From Clostridia bacterium (GTDB taxonomy: Bacteria; Bacillota; Clostridia; Oscillospirales; CAG-272), in assembly GCA_017454675.1 (NCBI GenBank), contig JAFTCN010000038.1, positions 1 through 38,965 of the forward strand: 38,965 nucleotides of DNA, written 5' to 3'. The notes below the pieces were generated by a model. It was not told the origin of the DNA and did not search any database. It was given only the letters and a program-made list of their open reading frames with translations. Shown here one piece after another: positions 15,547 to 23,299 of this stretch. The number at the start of each line of letters is the position of its first letter. The stretch's first letter is position 1. Both the position numbers and the translations under genes were made by a program.

Positions 15547-16737
15547 ATGAAAAACAGAATCATCGCCGCGGCCTCGGCGCTCGCGGTGTGCGCGCTGATG
15601 CTCGCCTCATGCTCCCCGTCGGAGATATTCGGAAAGTTCGGCATCACCTCCCCCCCGTCGACCTCTGCTCCGGCGCCGTCGACATCCGCCCCTGAGGCGA
15701 CCTCCTCCCCGTCCCCTGACCTCTATCCGCCGATGGACCTCGAGAACGAGGACCTCGCGAAGTACATAAAGCTCGACTACAAGGGGCTCGAGCTCACGTC
15801 GACGTATGAGCGGCGCGAGATCACCGACGAGGTCACCGAGGAGGAACTCAAAGGCCTCATGGTCTACTACGGCCACTACACTCTCCGCACGACCGGCAGG
15901 GCCGAGGCGGGCGACTGGGCAGAGATCGGCTATACCGGCTATCTCGACGGCGAGCCCTTTCAGGGCGGCAGTTCAGACAAGGCGACTATCCTGCTCGACG
16001 ACGAAAAGAGCGGATTCATCCCCGGATTCGCCTCGGGCATCGTCGGAGCCGAAGCGGGCGCCGAGACCGACGTCAGAGTGACCTTCCCCGCCGATTACAA
16101 AGCGACTGCTCTGGCAGGCAGGGAGGCCGTTTTCAAAATAAATGTCCACGGCATCTGCGTCTGCGAGCTGACCGACGCGCTGGCGGATACGCTGAGCGAG
16201 GGCAAATACACGACCGCAGCAGCCTACAGGACATATTTCAAGGAATATCTGGCGACTCAGGAGCAGTTCCTGGAGTTCGAGAACGTCTATTCCGGCATCT
16301 TCGAGGCCCTCGACGAAAAGGCCGAGGTGATCGAGCTGCCGAAGCAGCAGTTCGACCACTATTACGAGACGTCGAAGGCGTACTACGCCTCGATGGCCGA
16401 GTTTTACAACATGGATTACGAGGCTCTTCTCGTGGCCAACGGCCTCGACGACACCGCGATACGCGAACAGGCTGAGAAGAACGTAAAGTCAGACCTGATA
16501 CTCTACAGCGTCGCCGCCGGCGAGGGGATAAAGATCACCGAAGAGACATACAGGGAGTATATCCAGTCGATCGTCGACTACTACAACCGCTCTGGCGCCA
16601 GCTATACCGTCGAGGAGATAGAATCCTATTTCACGAATCAGTACGGCAGCGGATACCTCAAGCGGCAGGCGCTGACCGAAAAGGTCGCCGACGCCGTATA
16701 CAGGCTCGCCAGGGTCACCTACAGACCGGCGGAATGA
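15547..16737 (+). CDS. Trigger-factor-like lipoprotein with FKBP-type peptidyl-prolyl isomerase domain
   Basis: Exported lipoprotein of 396 residues. The signal peptide ends in lipobox LASC (Cys22), followed by a Ser/Pro/Thr linker to about residue 60. A segment that looks like an FKBP domain covers about 110-205 (GDWAEIGYTGYLDGEPFQGG, then a GFIPGFASGIVGAEAG stretch), and residues 205-396 are helical and resemble the trigger factor C-terminal chaperone domain. The ribosome-binding N-terminal domain of true trigger factor is absent. This points to an extracytoplasmic folding factor, comparable in role to PrsA. No clear Shine-Dalgarno is visible before the ATG at 15547, which lies just after the rpmF terminator; expression is therefore probably modest. 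Confidence 0.85.
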   Translation: MKNRIIAAASALAVCALMLASCSPSEIFGKFGITSPPSTSAPAPSTSAPEATSSPSPDLYPPMDLENEDLAKYIKLDYKGLELTSTYERREITDEVTEEELKGLMVYYGHYTLRTTGRAEAGDWAEIGYTGYLDGEPFQGGSSDKATILLDDEKSGFIPGFASGIVGAEAGAETDVRVTFPADYKATALAGREAVFKINVHGICVCELTDALADTLSEGKYTTAAAYRTYFKEYLATQEQFLEFENVYSGIFEALDEKAEVIELPKQQFDHYYETSKAYYASMAEFYNMDYEALLVANGLDDTAIREQAEKNVKSDLILYSVAAGEGIKITEETYREYIQSIVDYYNRSGASYTVEEIESYFTNQYGSGYLKRQALTEKVADAVYRLARVTYRPAE

Positions 16738-16768
16738 CGTGCGGGAACGTGCCCCGCGGCAATATAAT

Positions 16769-16809
16769 AAAGGCCTTTGCGAACCGGACGGTCACATCGG
16801 CCTTTTTTT
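16769..16809 (+). terminator. Terminator between convergent genes
   Basis: AAAGGCC (16769-16775) pairs with GGCCTTT (16799-16805), with an inner ACCG-ga-CGGT hairpin, followed by seven T in total. On the minus strand the same stem is followed by TTTATTATATT, so it may also stop the cysteine desulfurase message. Nothing else is seen in 16810-16911 apart from GC-rich inverted repeats. Confidence 0.75.
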
Positions 16810-16911
16810 ATCGGAAATCTGACGGTCAGACGCCCGCAGAACGTACAACCGAACAGTCACGCCCGGCGGCAGGCCGGCCGCCCCGGCGCTCCGGCGCACA
16901 TCTTTTCGCAT

Positions 16912-18117
16912 TCAGAACCATCTGTGCTTCACCCTCATGCGCAGCAGAGAGGAGATCCCGGCTTTCACCGCCGCGAGGAAGTCCGCGACATCCTCTTCGG
17001 TATTGTACGCCGACAGGCTCACCCTTACCGTGCATTCGGCCTCGTCGTCGGGAAGGCCGAAAGCCTTCAGCGCGCGGCTGATCTTCCGGTCCTTCGACGA
17101 GCAGGCGGATCCCGCCGAGATGTATATACCGCGGTCCGAAAGGAAGTTCAGCATAGTCTGGCTGCGGATCCCCGGGAGCGTCACGCTGAGAATGTGGTCG
17201 ACGCGCCGCGGAGGGAGATTCGCCCTCGCGCCGGCGGCCGTCACTCCGCAGATCAGCTCCGAGTTCAGCTCCGACAGCCTTTTTCCGTCGGTCACGGCGT
17301 TCTCCGCGGCTTCCGCCGCGGCAGCGGCGAATCCCGCGATGCCCGGCACGTTCTCGGTGCCGGACCGCAGACCCGACTCCTGTCCTCCCCCGAAGATCAC
17401 CGGGGAGAGGAGCTTTTTACTTATCACCGAAGGCGAGACGAAAAGGCACCCGACGCCCTTGGGTCCGTGGATCTTGTGCGCGCTCACCGATACGGCGTCG
17501 ACGCACGACAGCGGCAGGGCCGTACGCGTGAATCCCTGGACGGCGTCGCAGTGGAGGAAGGCGGACGGAGCGAGCTTTCGCACCTCAGCCGCGATGTCCT
17601 CAATGTCGTATCTCGCCCCCGTCTCGTTGTTGACGAGCATGAGCGAGACGATTGCGGCGCCGCGCTTCAGTTCCGATCTGAGAGCATCTCTGTCGATCAC
17701 GCCGCCGCGGGTGGGTATCTCAGCTGTCTCGAAGCCGAATCCGGCGAGTCTTGCCGCCGTGTTCGCGACCGACGGGTGCTCGGAATCGGTGATTATTATC
17801 CTGTTCGAATCGAAATGCCGCTTCTTCAGTCCCGCGCCGGCGATCGCGAGGTTGTTCGCCTCGCTGCCCGAGCCGGTGAATACGGCAATCTCGCCGGCGG
17901 GCGGGATATTCCCGCCCGCGGCGGCGCGGAGCAGCTTCGCCCTGGAGTCAGCGAGCAGTTTCGCCGCGGCGACCCCGGCGGCGTGCGTCGACGAAGGGTT
18001 GCCGTACACAGCGTACGCGTCGCGCACGGCTGCCGCCGCGGCGGGCGAGAGAGCAGTCGTCGCGCTGTTGTCGAGGTAGACTTCGCGCCTCTCCTTTTCG
18101 CTCGGGGCTCCGTTCAT
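16912..18117 (-). CDS. Cysteine desulfurase (NifS/IscS family)
   Basis: PLP enzyme that takes sulfur from cysteine to an enzyme-bound persulfide for iron-sulfur clusters or tRNA thiolation. YLDNSATT starts the fold; H114, D191, Q194 and the PLP lysine K215 (SAHKIHGPKG) are in place, and the mobile catalytic Cys is C339 in GSACSSK. The 401-residue length is normal. The short active loop followed by SSK is typical of group I enzymes. Its ATG overlaps the stop of the small lipoprotein gene by 4 nt. No iscU or thiI is next to it; it sits at the end of the murD operon, so its partner is not evident. Confidence 0.93.
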   Translation of the reverse strand: MNGAPSEKERREVYLDNSATTALSPAAAAAVRDAYAVYGNPSSTHAAGVAAAKLLADSRAKLLRAAAGGNIPPAGEIAVFTGSGSEANNLAIAGAGLKKRHFDSNRIIITDSEHPSVANTAARLAGFGFETAEIPTRGGVIDRDALRSELKRGAAIVSLMLVNNETGARYDIEDIAAEVRKLAPSAFLHCDAVQGFTRTALPLSCVDAVSVSAHKIHGPKGVGCLFVSPSVISKKLLSPVIFGGGQESGLRSGTENVPGIAGFAAAAAEAAENAVTDGKRLSELNSELICGVTAAGARANLPPRRVDHILSVTLPGIRSQTMLNFLSDRGIYISAGSACSSKDRKISRALKAFGLPDDEAECTVRVSLSAYNTEEDVADFLAAVKAGISSLLRMRVKHRWF

Positions 18118-18653
18118 TTGAACGAGATGTATGTCAGTATCGACTCGATGTCCTCGAGATGCGAGTCGAAGTTCTCTTCGGTGGAAGTATATGTGAATAT
18201 GAAGAAATCGTACCCCTTGGCCGTCACCGTCTGGCGGAATTTATAGACGGTGCCGTCGAGCTCGGCCGTGTAGTCGTATGTCTTCGCGGCCAGTCCGCCG
18301 AGTGAGGTGTCCGCGGGCTCGGTGAGCTTTGAATAGGCCGGAAGGGCGCCGGCGAGCGTCTTGTCGACGTTCTCCATATAGAGCTCGACGGTGTCGAGCC
18401 CGACATCCATGACCATAGCGGTCAGACTGACGTTCGACCTGTCGGCGGCCGAATAGTAGGCCGAAGCCGTACCGCCCGAGGTGTTGACCACCCATGACTT
18501 GGGCACGTAAAAGTAGAACGGCTCGCTCTCTGCGGCAGCCGAAGTCATGTTCCTCGGTATGCTGTCGTCCTTGCAGCCGGCAAAAACGGCGACAGAGGCG
18601 AGTGCAAGCAGCACAGCGGCGGCCGCGCGGATGGTTTTTAGGGATCTTTTCAT
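18114..18653 (-). CDS. Small lipoprotein with a PsbP/Mog1-like pattern
   Basis: Exported lipoprotein of 180 residues with signal peptide and lipobox FAGC (Cys27). The mature part (FYFYVPKSWVVNTSGG, then a central S-L-T-A-M-V strand, and LGGLAAKTYDYTAELDG with a final YDFFIFTYTST strand) resembles the PsbP/DcrB alpha-beta fold by eye; no biochemical function can be given. GGAG lies 9 nt before the ATG at 18653, so I prefer it to the ATG at 18662 that directly abuts the site and to longer starts that hide the signal peptide. It is 55 nt after the methionine gamma-lyase-family gene and overlaps the desulfurase gene. Confidence 0.8.
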   Translation of the reverse strand: MKRSLKTIRAAAAVLLALASVAVFAGCKDDSIPRNMTSAAAESEPFYFYVPKSWVVNTSGGTASAYYSAADRSNVSLTAMVMDVGLDTVELYMENVDKTLAGALPAYSKLTEPADTSLGGLAAKTYDYTAELDGTVYKFRQTVTAKGYDFFIFTYTSTEENFDSHLEDIESILTYISFK

Positions 18654-18708
18654 TGATTTCATCTCCGGTCTTGTGTTATGGGTCGTGAGTCCACACCGCC
18701 CGCGCGGA

Positions 18709-19971
18709 TCAGTTCCTTCCGCAGATGCCGACGCGTTTCGCGGCGGCGAGTATGCCGATGCGGCCGGCCTCAAAGGTAAGTCCTCCCTGAAGATACGCGG
18801 TATACGGTTCGCGCAGCGGGCCGTCGCACGACAGTTCCACCGACGCGCCCTGCACGAAGCAGCCGGCGGCCATGATGACGTCGTCGGAATACCCCGGCAT
18901 CGGCGCGGGCAGCGGTTCCGCGAACGAATCGACCGGCGAGCCCGACTGTATGCCGGCGCAGAAGGCGCACAGCTTGTCCGGATCGCGCAGTATCACGGTC
19001 TGGATGATGTCCGAGCGCTCCTCATTCCACGACGGGAAAGTCTCGTATCCGAGCCTCTCGAAGACATACGCGGCGAAATGCGCCGTCTTGAGGGCCTGCG
19101 CGACGGTGTGCGGGGCATAGAAGAGCCCCATGAACATGTTCCTGTTCTGGCCGAGTGTCGCTCCGACCTCCCCGCCGGTTCCGACAGTGGTCAGCCTGTA
19201 CGACGCCAGCTCGACGGCCTTTTCGCTCCCGGTGAGATAACCTCCCGTCAGCGCTATGCCTCCGCCGGGATTCTTGATGAGCGAGCCGGCGATGAGGTCG
19301 GCCTCGGGCTCGCGTTCGCAGGTGAATTCGCCGTAGCAGTTGTCAAGGAAGGTATAGACGTCGGGTCGCACCGCCTTGACGGCTCTGTGCACTTCGGTTA
19401 TATCTTCGGGCGTCAGCGTCCTGCGGGTCATATACCCCTTGGACCGCTGCATGTATACGATCTTGACCGATCTGTCGGCCGCTAACCTCTCGATCACCGA
19501 CGGTATGTCGGGCCGGCCGTCCTTCATATCGATCTGCGAATATGAGATGCCGAAGTCGCGGAGGCTCCCGGGTCCGCCGCCGGCGCCGCTCACGGCGCCG
19601 CCGATGCCGATGACGCCGTCGAGTGTGTCGTAAGGCCTTCCGGTGACCGACAGCATGGTGTCGCCCGGCCGGAGCAGGCCGAAGAGGCCGGTGGAGATGG
19701 CGTGCGTGCCGTTTACGAAGTTGTGGCGCACCAGCGAGGCTTCGGTACCGAATACGCGGCTCCAGACGCGGTCGAGGACCTCTCTGCCCCGGTCGTCGTA
19801 GCCGTAGCCCGTCGTGCCGGCAAAGCACGAGTCGCTCACCCTCTCCGCTCTGAACGCGTCGAGCACCCTTCCCGTGCCCGCCAGCGCGTTTTTGTCGATC
19901 TCCGAGAAGATCCCCGCGAGATCGCGGTCGGCGTCGCCGGCGATGCCGGCTATGTATTCATCAGTATTCAT
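18709..19971 (-). CDS. Methionine gamma-lyase family protein (YnbB-like PLP enzyme)
   Basis: PLP-dependent protein of 420 residues belonging to the family once called aluminium resistance protein. The N-terminal FAGTTGYGYDDRGRE, HNFVNGTHAIS and the PLP-lysine segment AGSLIKNPGGGIA (K233) are diagnostic. The reaction is not established for most members; cleavage of a sulfur amino acid is suggested by the fold. The ATG overlaps the murI stop by 4 nt. Placement in one operon with a cysteine desulfurase suggests a sulfur-amino-acid role, while the wall genes upstream may just share the transcript. Confidence 0.9.
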   Translation of the reverse strand: MNTDEYIAGIAGDADRDLAGIFSEIDKNALAGTGRVLDAFRAERVSDSCFAGTTGYGYDDRGREVLDRVWSRVFGTEASLVRHNFVNGTHAISTGLFGLLRPGDTMLSVTGRPYDTLDGVIGIGGAVSGAGGGPGSLRDFGISYSQIDMKDGRPDIPSVIERLAADRSVKIVYMQRSKGYMTRRTLTPEDITEVHRAVKAVRPDVYTFLDNCYGEFTCEREPEADLIAGSLIKNPGGGIALTGGYLTGSEKAVELASYRLTTVGTGGEVGATLGQNRNMFMGLFYAPHTVAQALKTAHFAAYVFERLGYETFPSWNEERSDIIQTVILRDPDKLCAFCAGIQSGSPVDSFAEPLPAPMPGYSDDVIMAAGCFVQGASVELSCDGPLREPYTAYLQGGLTFEAGRIGILAAAKRVGICGRN

Positions 19972-20717
19972 AAATGCTCCTTCCAGAATCTTTCCGCGGC
20001 GCCTCCGTCGTCGGGAATGAATTCGACCTTTCCCCGTCTGCCGTCACAGCGTCGGAGGAGTCCCTCCTCCGCAAGCCGCCGTCGCGTCTGCCTCGCCGTT
20101 CCGGAGGCTCCGTCGAAGAGCGGTATGCCCGGCGCGGCGGCGGATATCTCCGCCGAAGCGAACGGATAGTGGGTGCATCCGAGCACCAGACCGTCAAATT
20201 CGAGGCCCGAAAAAAGGCTGTCGAAATACTCTTTTCTTACTTCTCCCCGCTCGACCGCCTCGGAGAGGCCGGGGCACGGGAGGCCGAAGGCCAGCGCCGA
20301 AAACCGTGCGCTCAGTTCCTCCAGCAGCGACGAGAACCGGCTCTCTCCGACAGTGCGCGGCGTAGCCATGACGGCCACCCTGCGGCAGCCGGCCTCAAAC
20401 GCCGGCTTCACCGCCGGCTCGATGCCTATCACCGGGCGGTCGGGATACTTCTCCCTTATCTGCTCGATCCCAGCCGCGGTGGCGGTGTTGCATGCGACGA
20501 CCAGCGCCTTGGCGCCGAGTCCGAAGAGCATGCCGGCGTTCTTTTCCGCGATCTCTTTTATCTCCGCGTGGGTGCGTCCGCCGTAAGGGGCGTTCTTCCG
20601 GTCGCCGAAATAGATGAAATCCTCGCCCGGCAGCTCGGCGACGAGGCTCCGCAGCACCGACAGCCCCCCGACTCCCGAGTCGAAGACGGCCACCGGCATC
20701 TCTGTCTCCGGCCTCAT
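19968..20717 (-). CDS. murI: Glutamate racemase
   Basis: Makes D-glutamate for peptidoglycan. The 249-residue protein has the DSGVGG motif (D13, S14), ACNTAT with catalytic Cys76, and GCTHYP with catalytic Cys181. The start at 20717 overlaps the murD stop (ATGA) and has a GGAG about 8 nt upstream; longer frames extend into murD and are unlikely. Product feeds MurD, encoded directly upstream, so substrate supply and use are coupled in one operon. Confidence 0.95.
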   Translation of the reverse strand: MRPETEMPVAVFDSGVGGLSVLRSLVAELPGEDFIYFGDRKNAPYGGRTHAEIKEIAEKNAGMLFGLGAKALVVACNTATAAGIEQIREKYPDRPVIGIEPAVKPAFEAGCRRVAVMATPRTVGESRFSSLLEELSARFSALAFGLPCPGLSEAVERGEVRKEYFDSLFSGLEFDGLVLGCTHYPFASAEISAAAPGIPLFDGASGTARQTRRRLAEEGLLRRCDGRRGKVEFIPDDGGAAERFWKEHL

Positions 20718-22234
20718 GCTTTTTCTCCTTTCCCGGCAGCGCCGGTCCGGGGCGAAAAGCCGTTCACTATCTCCTTGAAATGACGTCCGCGCTCCTCGAA
20801 ATTTGCGAAGCGGTCGAAGCTGGTGCACGCAGGCGAGAGCAGCACCGCGCTGCCCGGATGCGCCAGCTCTCTCGCGGTCTCGACGGCCCCGTCGAAATCG
20901 GGGACCTCCCGCACCGTAAGCGACAGTCCGCCGTCACGACGCTTTTCGCGCGCCGAGTCGATCGCGACCCTGATCTGGCCCGCCGCCTCGCCCGTCAGCA
21001 CGACGGCCGAAGCCCGCTCGAACAGCGCCTCTGCCAGGCTGTCGAACGGCACGTGCTTGTCTCTGCCGCCGCAGATCACGACAGGCCTGCATCCGAGGTT
21101 CGACAGAGCCGCGACGGTCCTTGACGGGCTCGAGTCGATCGAACTGTTGTAGTATCTCACTCCGTCGAGCTCGCGCACGAGTTCGAACCTGTGCTCGACG
21201 CCCGGAAAATCGCGCGCGACCTCCCGCAGCACTTCGTCCGGAACATATCCGAGAGTCAGCGCCGCCGCGGTCATAAAGTTTTCCACATTGTGGAGTCCGG
21301 GAAGGCGTATGCCGCTCCTTTTTAAGATCTCGCGCTTTTCTGTCCCGTCGGAGAAGACTATCGAGTCGCCTTCGAGCCAGACCGCGGCCGACCCGGGTCT
21401 TCCCCGGGTGATGTCGCTGAAGTCCTCGCCCGGCAGAGGATGTGCGGTGAAGAATACAACCCTTCCGTCGAATCTCCCGGCTGCCGCGCGGGAGAGCGGG
21501 TTTTTCGCGTTGAGCACGAGGAGTTCGGTCCCGTCGCCGAAGACATTGTATTTCGCCCCGGTGTACTCGTCCATATCCCTGTGCCAGTTGAGATGGTTCG
21601 GGCTGATGTTGGTTATGGCGGCCCGCTTCGCCGGCCCCCTCATCGTCATGAGCTGGAAGCTCGAGAGCTCGAGCACTGCGGCGTCTCCCCGAGACATCGC
21701 ATCCGCTCTGTCGAGCAGAGGCGTGCCTATGTTGCCTCCGACATAAGACGTCCTCCCCGCGCCCTTCAGCAGAAGATATGTGAGCGTCGTAGTGGTGGTC
21801 TTGCCGTCGCTGCCCGTTACGGCGAATATATCGGCGGGGGTCCGCTCGCAGAACCACTCCATCTCAGACGTGAGGAAAGCACCGCGGGAGACCGCCTCCG
21901 GGATCTCTCCGGCGTCGGGACGGATGCCGGGAGAGCGGAATATGACGGTGTCCGACATGTCGGGCGCGTCGCAGAGCGAGCTGGCCGGATCTTCTCCTCC
22001 GACGAGCACCGCCGCCTCCCCGGCTGCCCCGGCGAAGGCCGGGAGAGACCCGAGGCGCGCCGAGAGAACGTCGCGGGGCTTTATGTCCCTGACGGTCAGT
22101 CTGCCGCCGCAAAGGCCGTATTTTTCGCGCAGGAAGGCCGCCAGCGGGAGATTTGACACTCCCAGTCCCAGCAGCACCGCCCTGCCGCCTTTTTTCAGTA
22201 TATAGTCTGTCCTTGAGTCGGTAATGGTGATCAC
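20714..22234 (-). CDS. murD: UDP-N-acetylmuramoyl-L-alanine--D-glutamate ligase
   Basis: Adds D-glutamate to UDP-MurNAc-L-alanine in the cytoplasm. The N-terminal Rossmann part (VLLGLGVSNLPLA) is followed by the ATP-binding loop TGSDGKTTT (Lys145 with this start), the ISPNHLNWH region, LPGLHNVEN, EHRFELV and SPACTSFDRFANFEERG. I place the start at GTG 22234, giving about 506 residues. A frame from 22369 exists, but it begins upstream of a very good promoter (22271-22299) and adds residues without family similarity. The ribosome binding site for the GTG is weak, so the exact start is uncertain by a few codons. First gene of the murD-murI-lyase-lipoprotein-desulfurase unit. Confidence 0.93.
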   Translation of the reverse strand: MITITDSRTDYILKKGGRAVLLGLGVSNLPLAAFLREKYGLCGGRLTVRDIKPRDVLSARLGSLPAFAGAAGEAAVLVGGEDPASSLCDAPDMSDTVIFRSPGIRPDAGEIPEAVSRGAFLTSEMEWFCERTPADIFAVTGSDGKTTTTTLTYLLLKGAGRTSYVGGNIGTPLLDRADAMSRGDAAVLELSSFQLMTMRGPAKRAAITNISPNHLNWHRDMDEYTGAKYNVFGDGTELLVLNAKNPLSRAAAGRFDGRVVFFTAHPLPGEDFSDITRGRPGSAAVWLEGDSIVFSDGTEKREILKRSGIRLPGLHNVENFMTAAALTLGYVPDEVLREVARDFPGVEHRFELVRELDGVRYYNSSIDSSPSRTVAALSNLGCRPVVICGGRDKHVPFDSLAEALFERASAVVLTGEAAGQIRVAIDSAREKRRDGGLSLTVREVPDFDGAVETARELAHPGSAVLLSPACTSFDRFANFEERGRHFKEIVNGFSPRTGAAGKGEKA

Positions 22235-22270
22235 CCCGTCCGCGTCGCGCGCCGATCGTTCTGCCTCTAT

Positions 22271-22299
22271 ATTATATATTTTTTTCTTCGTATTGGCAA
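22271..22299 (-). promoter_or_regulatory. Sigma-A promoter for the murD operon
   Basis: On the minus strand TTGCCA (22294-22299), 17-nt A-rich spacer, TATAAT (22271-22276). Transcription would begin near 22264, which rules out a murD start at 22369 on this message and leaves a leader of about 30 nt. Confidence 0.82.
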
Positions 22300-22362
22300 G
22301 TATTATTTTGCCGCGCGGGGCGGCGGCCTGCCCGGAGAGTGCGCGGCGCGGGCCGATTTCTG

Positions 22363-22391
22363 TTGACAAAGACCGCGGAAAATGCTACAAT
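22363..22391 (+). promoter_or_regulatory. Sigma-A promoter for the glycerophosphodiesterase gene
   Basis: TTGACA (22363-22368), 17-nt spacer, TACAAT (22386-22391). It is divergent from the murD promoter, about 65 nt apart. Leader about 65 nt. Confidence 0.82.
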
Positions 22392-22461
22392 ATGTTATAC
22401 AAAAAAACTGTTTGAGGACGGCGCATACCGCCGCTCAGACGAAAGACGGTGATACAGCATC

Positions 22462-23271
22462 ATGAGCAAAAAAGAGAAAAAAGAGTTCGAAGGCTTCAGG
22501 TTCCAGGCACACCGCGGAGACAGCGCGTTCTTCCCCGAGAACACGCTCGTATCGTACGGTGCCGCGATCGACGAGGGATACCACGTCATCGAGATGGACA
22601 ACAAGTTCACGAAGGACGGCGTCTGCATCTGTCTGCACGACGGCAGCTACAACCGCACCTGCCGGTATGCCGACGGTACCCCTCTCGCCGAAAAGACGCC
22701 CGCCGACGCCCTGACCCTCGCCGAGGCGAAGGAACTCGACGCCGGACTCTTCAAGGGTGAAGAGTTCCGCGGCACGAAGATCCCGACGCTCGCCGAAGCC
22801 CTCGGTTTCATAAAGGATCACGGGACTCTCACGGTCAAGCTCGACAATGTCTTCCAGAGCTTCAGCCAGAAGAACTTCGAGACCTTCCTGTCGGTCATAA
22901 GGGAGGCCGACATGGAAAAGCGAACAGGCTTCACCTGCAAGACATTTCCCTATCTGCGCCTGCTCGCAGAGCTTTTCCCGGAAGCCGAGATGCACTACGA
23001 CGGCAGTCTCACACCGTCCGTCCTCGACTGGATCGAGGCCAACGTGAAAGAGCGGGCCACGATCTGGATCCCGTTCGAAAACAGACTCACCGCCTGGTGC
23101 AAGGAGAGAAAGGCCGACGCGGAATTCTGCGCCGATCTCCACCGCCGCGGCAAGGTCGGCATCTGGGTGATCTCGGAGACCGACGAACTGCGTACCGCCG
23201 TGCGCGAATACGGAGCCGACATCATCGAGACCAACGGAACGCTGAAGCCGGGAGCTCTCGAACTCATCTGA
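22462..23271 (+). CDS. Glycerophosphodiester phosphodiesterase family protein
   Basis: TIM-barrel phosphodiesterase that would split glycerophosphodiesters into glycerol 3-phosphate and an alcohol. The 269-residue protein has the family motifs AHRGDSAFFPENT (H17, R18), the metal pair in IEMDN (E44, D46) and LHD (H59, D60), and a C-terminal IWVISETDE and ADIIETNG. No signal peptide, so it is cytoplasmic. Ribosome binding site is weak. It is followed after 28 nt by the phosphatase-domain lipoprotein, probably one operon. A broader phosphodiesterase activity cannot be excluded. Confidence 0.9.
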   Translation: MSKKEKKEFEGFRFQAHRGDSAFFPENTLVSYGAAIDEGYHVIEMDNKFTKDGVCICLHDGSYNRTCRYADGTPLAEKTPADALTLAEAKELDAGLFKGEEFRGTKIPTLAEALGFIKDHGTLTVKLDNVFQSFSQKNFETFLSVIREADMEKRTGFTCKTFPYLRLLAELFPEAEMHYDGSLTPSVLDWIEANVKERATIWIPFENRLTAWCKERKADAEFCADLHRRGKVGIWVISETDELRTAVREYGADIIETNGTLKPGALELI

Positions 23272-23299
23272 CGGACACACAAAGGAATAAGGAACAGAC

